From: SURF-21 sp964592775
GTDB taxonomy: Bacteria > Actinomycetota > Geothermincolia > Geothermincolales > RBG-13-55-18
Direction of reading: 5' to 3'
Assembly (NCBI GenBank): GCA_964592775.1
Contig: CAZQFX010000012.1
Coordinates: 1-29,611 of the forward strand
DNA length: 29,611 nt
In this document: one piece after another, positions 15,663-22,047 of the stretch
Position numbering within the stretch: the stretch's first letter is position 1
How the letters are laid out: every line of letters starts with the position of its first letter
Program-made: the position numbers and the translations under genes
Notes under the pieces: model-generated
Database searches by the model: none
What the model was told of the DNA's origin: nothing
Seen by the model: only the letters and a program-made list of their open reading frames with translations

Positions 15663-16592
15663 ATGACCATCCTGCTCGAGAGGCACGTCAAGCCCGGCAT
15701 CAGGGAAGTCATGGAATCCGGCACCTTCCTGGTCACTGGCGAGATCGGACCCCCCAAGGGCACGGACATCGACGAGATGATCCACCACATCGGCCTGCTC
15801 AAGGACAAAGTCCACGCCATGAACGTCACCGACAACCAGTCCTCGGTGATGCGCTATCCCTCCCTGGGCACCGCCCTCATCATCCTGGAGCACGGAGGGG
15901 AGCCGAACCTGCAGGTCACCTGCCGCGACCGCAACCGCCTGGCCATCGAGGCGGACCTGCTCTTCGCCTACACCCGCGGCGTGCGCAGCGTTCTCTGCCT
16001 TACGGGCGACTCCATCCCGGTAGGGGACCACAAGGAGGCCAAAGGGGTGTTCGACTGCGAGAGCGCGCAGTTGCTGCAACTGATCCGCAACCTCGAGGAG
16101 GGCAGGGACTCCGGCGGCAACGAGCTCAAGGGCGGCGTGGAGTTCTACAAGGGGGCCATCGTCACCCCCGAGGCGGACCCTATCGAGCCCCAGATGCTCA
16201 AGTTCGAGAAGAAGATCGAGGCGGGGGCGCAGTGGTTCCAGACCCAGGCCGTGTACGACATGGACAACTTCAAACGTTTCATGGAGAGGGCCCGTAAGAT
16301 CGATGACAAGGTGAAGATATGTGCCGGCCTCGTTCTTCTCACCAGTATGGGGGCCATCAGGTACATGAACGCCAACGTCCCCGGCGTGTTCGTCCCCGAC
16401 AACCTGATACAGGAGGTGTCGGAGGCCCCCAAGGGCGAAGTGCTGGGTACCGGCATCAGGATCATGGCGCGCCAGATCCGCATGTGTATAGACGAGGGAC
16501 TCTGCGACGGCGTGCACATCATGGCCATCGGCAAGGAAGATGTCGTGCCGCAGATCCTCGACGAAGCCGGGGTGGATATTTCGAAGATGTAG
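15663..16592 (+). CDS. metF: Methylene-THF reductase catalytic subunit
   Basis: MetF reduces 5,10-methylene-THF to 5-methyl-THF on a flavin. The 309-residue protein has the MTHFR barrel: VTGEIGPPKGTDIDEM near the N terminus supplies the conserved Glu, followed by NVTDNQSSVMR, the folate/flavin segments LQVTCRDRNRLAIEADLL and LCLTGDSIPVGDHKEAKGV, and QTQAVYDMDNFKRFMERA. ATG 15663 is favoured over GTG 15654, which would overlap metV; a purine-rich site (GAGGGGGG) lies just upstream of both. Directly joined to metV, it forms the MetVF type. No hdrA, mvhD or rnfC2 gene, the known electron-input partners of other MetVF enzymes, is present here, so the reductant remains open. Confidence 0.94.
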   Translation: MTILLERHVKPGIREVMESGTFLVTGEIGPPKGTDIDEMIHHIGLLKDKVHAMNVTDNQSSVMRYPSLGTALIILEHGGEPNLQVTCRDRNRLAIEADLLFAYTRGVRSVLCLTGDSIPVGDHKEAKGVFDCESAQLLQLIRNLEEGRDSGGNELKGGVEFYKGAIVTPEADPIEPQMLKFEKKIEAGAQWFQTQAVYDMDNFKRFMERARKIDDKVKICAGLVLLTSMGAIRYMNANVPGVFVPDNLIQEVSEAPKGEVLGTGIRIMARQIRMCIDEGLCDGVHIMAIGKEDVVPQILDEAGVDISKM

Positions 16593-16704
16593 CGTTGAGT
16601 GGTAGGTAATGGGAAGTGGGTTCAGGTCTTGTGATTTCTCGCCTGCGGTTCGAAACCAAAGGCCTGACCCCACCCTACGGGGAAAAGAACGGGCGTTGGG
16701 TGGT

Positions 16705-17754
16705 ATGGAGAGGACGTGGGAACCCAGGATGATGGCGACGGCCATAGGGAGCCTGCCGCATACGGATGCGGAGGAGGCATGCGCCATGACCCTGGCCCAC
16801 CTGCGGGAGGCCCCGGCGTGGCCCCAGCTTCCAAACCGCGATTTCCGGGAGAATATGTACTGCCAGTACAGCGAAGGGCTTCCCGGCGTGGTGATCGATA
16901 CCGAGAAGCTCAAGATATTCTGCGATACCTCCAGGGACCTGCTCCCGGGGATAGAGAACGTGTTCCGGACATATATCGAGGAAGACACGGCATCAGCGGC
17001 CATCGGCGGGGAATATGCCGCGGGACTGCATGCCTTCGCGGAGAGGGTGAGCGCGGGGGGGAAACGGTATCCTCTACTCAAGGGGCAGGTGACCGGACCC
17101 ATAAGTTTCGGGCTCACCGTTCTCGATGAGAACGGCCGGCCCATCCTCTACAACGACGACCTTGCTGACGCCATGGTGAGGCTGTTGAACCTCAAGGCGA
17201 GGTGGATGGAGGCTTTTTTGAGAAAGACGGGCGCGGCGGAAGAGGTGCTCGTCTTCTTCGACGAACCCTACCTGGTATCCGCGGGATCGGCTCTGGTGAG
17301 CGTAAGCCCGCAACGGGTCGTGGAATCCCTGCGCATGTGCATGGAGGGGCTCACCTGCCTGACCGGGGCGCACTGTTGCGGGAACACCGATTGGACACTC
17401 CTCTTCGAGGCGGGAGTACAGGTGGTCAGCTTCGACGCCTTCCAGTACATGGAGAGCATGGCGCTATATCCGGCGGAGCTGGGAGCGTACCTGGATGCGG
17501 GCGGAGTCCTGGCTTGGGGCCTGGTGCCGAATGACGAGGGCTTGAGGGGCGAGACGGCGGACAGCCTGGCCGGGCGCTTCCGGCAAGGGGCGGAGCTGCT
17601 GGCGTCGAGGGGCGTGAGCCGCGAGCTGGTCCTGGAACGGGCCATGTTCACCCCGGCATGCAGCCTGGCCGGGGTGGACGAGAAGCAGGCGGAGAGGGGC
17701 TACGAGCTGACCTCGGAGCTGTCGCTGTTGCTGCGCGGCATGACGGAGAGCTGA
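16705..17754 (+). CDS. Core (folate-independent) methionine synthase candidate, MesB-like
   Basis: The product (349 residues from ATG 16705) belongs to the UROD/MetE-like superfamily and looks like the C-terminal catalytic half of MetE without the folate-binding N-terminal half. The N terminus reads ATAIGSLPHTDAEEA, as in MetE C-terminal domains. Zinc ligands are visible as His223 and Cys225 (AHCCGNTDW) and Cys319 (TPACSLAG), with Asp244 (VSFDAF) where MetE has a Glu. Established knowledge: MesB-type core synthases of anaerobes with this pathway are proposed to take methyl from the corrinoid iron-sulfur protein. The gene lies between metF and acsE, which fits. The frame is open back to ATG 16609, but that extension does not look like protein and no site is clear, so the start is uncertain. 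Other corrinoid methyltransferases of the superfamily are alternatives. Confidence 0.65.
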   Translation: MERTWEPRMMATAIGSLPHTDAEEACAMTLAHLREAPAWPQLPNRDFRENMYCQYSEGLPGVVIDTEKLKIFCDTSRDLLPGIENVFRTYIEEDTASAAIGGEYAAGLHAFAERVSAGGKRYPLLKGQVTGPISFGLTVLDENGRPILYNDDLADAMVRLLNLKARWMEAFLRKTGAAEEVLVFFDEPYLVSAGSALVSVSPQRVVESLRMCMEGLTCLTGAHCCGNTDWTLLFEAGVQVVSFDAFQYMESMALYPAELGAYLDAGGVLAWGLVPNDEGLRGETADSLAGRFRQGAELLASRGVSRELVLERAMFTPACSLAGVDEKQAERGYELTSELSLLLRGMTES

Positions 17755-17795
17755 GATCGTTGGGAGGAGATTTGGAGCGGCTTGGGACAAGGGAG

Positions 17796-18656
17796 ATGCA
17801 TAACGATGGACGCATGCCGCGCTGGCTGCACCGTCCCGTCCGCGTGGGAAAGGACCTGCGCGAAGTCGATGCCATCCTGGATGGCATGGAGCTGCACACC
17901 GTGTGTGAGAGCGCGAAGTGCCCCAACCGCATGGAGTGCTTTTCCGGGCGCACGGCGACTTTCCTGCTCCTGGGCGATATCTGCACCCGCGACTGCGCTT
18001 TCTGCGGCGTGGATAAAGGGACCCCTGAACCGGTGGAGGCCGGAGAGCCGGACCGGGTGGCCGAGGCGGCCGCCCGCTTGGGCCTGGATCATGTGGTGAT
18101 CACCAGCGTCACCAGGGACGATCTCCCGGATGGCGGCGCCGCGCATTTCGCGGCTACGGTGGGCACGGTGAGGAGGATGCTGCCCGAGGCGTCCATCGAG
18201 GTATTGATCCCCGATATGCGGGGAGATCCCGAGGCCCTGCGCACGATCATGGTGTCCGAACTGGACGTTCTCAACCATAACGTGGAAACAGTGGAAGAGC
18301 TCTACCCCCGCGTGCGCCCCCTGGCGGACTACCGCAGGTCCCTCGGACTGCTGCGTTCGGCCAAGGAGATATCCGCCGGGAGCAAGACGAAGAGCGGCCT
18401 GATGGTAGGGCTGGGCGAGACCCGCGATGCGCTGAGACGGACCTTCGTCGACCTGGCGGATGTGGGATGCGACATGCTCACCATCGGCCAGTACCTGCGC
18501 CCCTCACGGCGGCAATTGAAGGTGGAGAGGTTTTTTCCCCCGATGGAGTTCGATGAGCTCGGGAGGGAGGCAGAGGATGCGGGCATCCCGCTGGTGGCCT
18601 CCGCGCCCTTCGTGCGCAGTTCATACCGGGCGAGGGAACTGTTGCATAAGAAATAA
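17796..18656 (+). CDS. lipA: Lipoyl synthase
   Basis: LipA is a radical SAM enzyme that inserts two sulfurs into protein-bound octanoate, making lipoyl groups for proteins such as glycine-cleavage H protein. Both cluster motifs are present: the auxiliary cluster Cys37, Cys42 and Cys48 (CESAKCPNRMEC) and the radical SAM cluster Cys63, Cys67 and Cys70 (CTRDCAFC). The C-terminal serine ligand motif RSSY is near the end. The 286-residue length is normal. The start is uncertain: ATG 17796 gives the usual N terminus ahead of PRWLHRPV, but its ribosome site (AAGGGAG) is too close; TTG 17772, ATG 17814 and others are possible. No lipB, lplA or glycine cleavage gene is in view, so its place between a methyltransferase-like gene and acsE is notable. 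Confidence 0.93.
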   Translation: MHNDGRMPRWLHRPVRVGKDLREVDAILDGMELHTVCESAKCPNRMECFSGRTATFLLLGDICTRDCAFCGVDKGTPEPVEAGEPDRVAEAAARLGLDHVVITSVTRDDLPDGGAAHFAATVGTVRRMLPEASIEVLIPDMRGDPEALRTIMVSELDVLNHNVETVEELYPRVRPLADYRRSLGLLRSAKEISAGSKTKSGLMVGLGETRDALRRTFVDLADVGCDMLTIGQYLRPSRRQLKVERFFPPMEFDELGREAEDAGIPLVASAPFVRSSYRARELLHKK

Positions 18657-18705
18657 CGGCGGGCCGTGCCGTCGGCCACAGGGTTAAACAAGGAGGAGGA
18701 ACGAA

Positions 18706-19590
18706 ATGCTGATCATCGGCGAGAAGGTCAATGTGATGATGAAGGCCATCGGGGCCGCCATCAAGGACCGCGAAAAGAAGCCCATCCAGGAGATGGCCCT
18801 GCTGCAGGCGGAGGGCGGAGCCAACTGGCTGGATATAAACCTGGGTCCCGCCACCAAGGAGGGCCCCGAGAAAATGCGCTTCGTAGTGGAATCGGTGCAG
18901 GAGGTGACGGACCTCCCCCTGGCCCTGGATACCATGAACATCGAGGCCATGGCGGCGGGCCTGGAAGTGGTGAAGGGCGAGGTGATGATAAACTCCATCT
19001 CCTCCCAGCCCGAGCGCATGGAGAAACTGATGCCCATGGCGATCGAGCACGACACCTGGGTGGTCGGCTTGACCCTCAACGCCCAGGGGAACGTGCCCCG
19101 CGACGCGGATGAGCGCGTGGAAGTGGCCTATAACATCCTCATGGCCGCGCAGGAGTACGGCATCCCCATGGACAAGATCCTCATCGACCCCATCGTCCTT
19201 CCCATCGCCGTCACCCAGGACCAGGTGCATGCCCTCATCGACGCCATGGACATGCTGCAGGGCGTGTTCGCCGAGTTCGACGCGACACCGGGTACCGTCG
19301 TCGGACTCTCCAACGTATCCAACGGCGTGCCCGACGAGCCGCTGTGCAGCCTCATCAACCGCGCCCTGCTCGCGGTGCTCATGGCCAAGGGCCTGACGGC
19401 GGCCATCGTCGACCCCAATGACGAGGAGCTGATGGGCGTGGCGAACAAGAACGAGGAATACCGGATCGTGGAAAAGATCGTCAACGGCGAGGCGCTGGAT
19501 GAGAGTAATCCGGAGGTGGCCAAATATCTGAAGACATATAAGGTGCTGACCGAGGAAACCCTTTATTGCCACTCCTACCTGGAGCTTTAA
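18706..19590 (+). CDS. acsE: Methyl-THF:corrinoid iron-sulfur protein methyltransferase
   Basis: AcsE transfers the methyl group of 5-methyl-THF to the Co(I) corrinoid of AcsC. The 294-residue protein has the pterin-binding (DHPS-like) TIM barrel: IIGEKVNVMMKAIGAAI at the N terminus, GGANWLDINLGPA with its pterin-contact Asp and Asn, LALDTMNIEAMAAGLE, MINSISSQ, and DPIVLPIAVTQDQ. A C-terminal extension makes it some 30 residues longer than the 262-residue Moorella enzyme. ATG 18706 follows AAGGAGGAGG closely. It closes the core methyl-branch set, 49 nt after lipA and 67 nt before the formate dehydrogenase genes. The intact pterin-binding site favours AcsE over a MetH fragment. Confidence 0.93.
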   Translation: MLIIGEKVNVMMKAIGAAIKDREKKPIQEMALLQAEGGANWLDINLGPATKEGPEKMRFVVESVQEVTDLPLALDTMNIEAMAAGLEVVKGEVMINSISSQPERMEKLMPMAIEHDTWVVGLTLNAQGNVPRDADERVEVAYNILMAAQEYGIPMDKILIDPIVLPIAVTQDQVHALIDAMDMLQGVFAEFDATPGTVVGLSNVSNGVPDEPLCSLINRALLAVLMAKGLTAAIVDPNDEELMGVANKNEEYRIVEKIVNGEALDESNPEVAKYLKTYKVLTEETLYCHSYLEL

Positions 19591-19657
19591 CGCCGGAACG
19601 GGGCTTAATGCCGGGTTGCGGGAGCAAGAGGGCGATATCGACGAAGGAGGTCGAGGC

Positions 19658-20185
19658 TTGGAGGGGAATAACCGCGAATGCTGCAGCCGATTCACATCAG
19701 TCGACGACCTGGAGCCCCTCGAGGAAATCGTGGAGAGATACAAGGGCGATAAGAGCGCGCTGATCTCCATCTTCCACGAACTGCACGAGACCTATGGGTA
19801 TCTGGATGAAGGGATCATGCGGGAGCTGGCGAAAAAAGCGGGTTACCAGTTGAGCCAGGTCTATGGACTGGCCACGTTCTTTGCCCAGTTCCGGTTGGAG
19901 CCTGTTGGCGAGCACCTCGTCAGGATATGCCATGGAACGGCGTGCCATGTGCGGAACGCCCAGGGGCTGATCGACGAAACCAAGAGATTGCTGGGCATCG
20001 ACTCTGGAGGCACCACTGAGGACATGAGGTTTACCATGGAGACGGTGAACTGCGTCGGAACCTGCGCCCTCGCTCCGGTGGTGGTGGTCGACGGCAAGTA
20101 CCATGGCCGCATGACCCCCAGCAAGATGAAGCAAATCCTCGAGGAGCACGAAGAGAAAGGAGGTCGTGAAGGAGATGAGGATTGA
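19658..20185 (+). CDS. NuoE-like [2Fe-2S] subunit of formate dehydrogenase complex
   Basis: This is a 175-residue thioredoxin-like ferredoxin subunit of the NuoE/HydC/FdhC family. The four [2Fe-2S] ligands are Cys91 and Cys96 (CHGTACHV) and Cys132 and Cys136 (CVGTCALAP). It passes electrons between the flavoprotein encoded next and the rest of the complex. I chose TTG 19658 because AAGGAGG (19644-19650) lies 7 nt upstream; a TTG at 19616 in the same frame would include that site. It overlaps the NuoF-like gene by 11 nt. Linkage to fdhA suggests it serves formate dehydrogenase rather than a complex I or a hydrogenase, though related [FeFe]-hydrogenase modules use the same subunit. Confidence 0.9.
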   Translation: MEGNNRECCSRFTSVDDLEPLEEIVERYKGDKSALISIFHELHETYGYLDEGIMRELAKKAGYQLSQVYGLATFFAQFRLEPVGEHLVRICHGTACHVRNAQGLIDETKRLLGIDSGGTTEDMRFTMETVNCVGTCALAPVVVVDGKYHGRMTPSKMKQILEEHEEKGGREGDED

Positions 20186-22034
20186 CTCGCCCTCAACCCT
20201 GGAGGAATACAGAAAACAAGTACTGGAGACCAAGTCGAAGTTCCCCCAGAGGGTGTCCGTCTGTGGAGGCACGGGCTGCCAGGCTTTTGATTGCGTGGCC
20301 GTTTACGACGCTCTTGTGGAAGCCGTGGACGAGTTGGGCCTCGAGGAGAGCGTGGAACTGAAGCTGACCGGGTGCCACGGGTTCTGCGAGCTGGGGCCCC
20401 TTATGTATATATATCCCAAGGGGTTCTTCTATGTCAGGGTTGCGGCTGAGAATGTAATGGAAATCGTGGAAGCCAGCGTGACGAGGGACGAGCCGTTGCC
20501 GGACTATATATACAAGGACCCCATTACCGGATCGGGAATACCCAATCGCGAACAGATCCCCTTCTACGCCAAGCAGAACCGCCTTCTGATGGGCTTCAAC
20601 CCGCATCTGAGGCCTCTGGAAATAGACGACTATTTCGCCATAGGCGAGGGATACAAAGCCTTGGCGAAAGCCATTTACGAGATGACGCCCGAGGAGATAA
20701 TAGAGGAAATAGAACGAGCGGGCTTGAGGGGAAGGGGTGGCGCGGGTTTTCCGGCCGCCCGCAAGTGGAAGGTGTGCCGTGAGGCGCCATCTCCGGACGG
20801 GGTCAAGTACGTCGTCTGCAATGCTGACGAAGGAGACCCGGGCGCCTATATGGACAGAAGCCTCCTGGAAGGCAATCCCCACGCCGTGATCGAGGGAATG
20901 GCCATCGGGGCCTATGCGATAGGGGCATGCGAGGGATACGTATACGTGAGGCACGAATACCCCCTGGCCCTCCATCATCTCCTGGAGGCATTGGAGCAGG
21001 CCCGCGAGAAAAACCTTTTGGGGAGCAACATCCTGGGATCCGGATTCAGCTTCGACATCAAGGTTGCCGTGGGAGGAGGAGCCTTCGTCTGCGGAGAGGA
21101 GACGGCTCTCATCGCGAGCATCGAGGGCAAGAGGGGTATGCCCAGGCCCCGCCCGCCCTATCCCGCGATCAAGGGCCTCTGGGGCAGGCCCACGAACATC
21201 AACAACGTGGAGACCTGGGAGAACGTGCCCCTGATAATAAACATGGGCGCGGAGGAGTTTGCGGGGATCGGCACGGAGAACAGCAAGGGCACCAAGATCT
21301 TTTCTCTGGTAGGAAAGATCAACAACACCGGCCTGGTCGAAATCCCGATGGGGATCACCCTGAGGGAGATCGTCTTTGACATAGGAGGGGGCATCCCGAA
21401 AGACAAAGCTTTCAAGGCGGTGCAAACGGGAGGGCCGTCCGGTGGTTGCATCCCCGCCCAATACCTGGACATCAAGGTGGACTTCGAGAGCCTTCAAAGT
21501 ATCGGGTCCATGATGGGTTCGGGCGGCATGATCGTCATGGACGAAAACACCTGCATGGTCGATATCGCGAAATACTTCATGAAATTCCTGTGCGAGGAAT
21601 CCTGCGGCAAATGCACCCCGTGCCGCATCGGCACGAAGAGAATGCTCGAGACCCTGGAAAAGATCTGCGACGGCGAGGGCGCTCCGGATGATCTGCAAAC
21701 CCTGGAGGCGCTGGCCGTGGATATCAAAGCGGCCAGTTTGTGCGCGTTGGGGAGCACCGCCCCCAACCCCGTTCTCACCACGTTGCTGTATTTCCGCTCC
21801 GAATATGAGGAGCATATCGTCGGCAAGAGATGCCCCGCGGGAGTGTGTACCGCCCTGATCGACATCCGCATCGATGCCGAAAGGTGCAACGGATGCCGGG
21901 CATGCGTAAAGGCGTGCCCGGTAGGGGCCATATCGGGAAAGAAGAAGGAACCCCACGTGGTGGACGAAGCTTTGTGCATACGTTGCAAGGTATGCATGGA
22001 CAGATGCCGCCAAGAGGCCATATTCGCCGAATGA
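20175..22034 (+). CDS. NuoF-like NAD(P)H- and FMN-binding subunit of formate dehydrogenase complex
   Basis: This flavoprotein subunit (HndC/HytB/NuoF type, 619 residues) exchanges electrons with NAD(P)H. Domains in order: an N-terminal [2Fe-2S] thioredoxin-like domain (Cys30, Cys35, Cys67, Cys71); the FMN/NADH fold with GRGGAGFPAARKW from residue 186 and CNADEGDPGAYMDR from residue 215; an SLBB region; a [4Fe-4S] site CGKCTPC (Cys477, 480, 483); and a C-terminal two-[4Fe-4S] ferredoxin domain starting at Cys571 (CNGCRACVKACP, CIRCKVCMDRC). The extra clusters are typical of electron-bifurcating or ferredoxin-linked enzymes; true bifurcation is an inference. I prefer ATG 20175 (AAAGGAGG at 20156-20163), though GTG 20166 is possible. 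The NuoE-like gene overlaps it, and fdhA starts 13 nt after its stop. Confidence 0.92.
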   Translation: MRIDSPSTLEEYRKQVLETKSKFPQRVSVCGGTGCQAFDCVAVYDALVEAVDELGLEESVELKLTGCHGFCELGPLMYIYPKGFFYVRVAAENVMEIVEASVTRDEPLPDYIYKDPITGSGIPNREQIPFYAKQNRLLMGFNPHLRPLEIDDYFAIGEGYKALAKAIYEMTPEEIIEEIERAGLRGRGGAGFPAARKWKVCREAPSPDGVKYVVCNADEGDPGAYMDRSLLEGNPHAVIEGMAIGAYAIGACEGYVYVRHEYPLALHHLLEALEQAREKNLLGSNILGSGFSFDIKVAVGGGAFVCGEETALIASIEGKRGMPRPRPPYPAIKGLWGRPTNINNVETWENVPLIINMGAEEFAGIGTENSKGTKIFSLVGKINNTGLVEIPMGITLREIVFDIGGGIPKDKAFKAVQTGGPSGGCIPAQYLDIKVDFESLQSIGSMMGSGGMIVMDENTCMVDIAKYFMKFLCEESCGKCTPCRIGTKRMLETLEKICDGEGAPDDLQTLEALAVDIKAASLCALGSTAPNPVLTTLLYFRSEYEEHIVGKRCPAGVCTALIDIRIDAERCNGCRACVKACPVGAISGKKKEPHVVDEALCIRCKVCMDRCRQEAIFAE

Positions 22035-22047
22035 GGAGGTTGTGGCA

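Noticed and set aside
16609..16704. N-terminal extension of the methionine synthase candidate from ATG 16609
   Set aside because: The 32 extra residues have no counterpart in the family and no ribosome site; the stretch looks intergenic.
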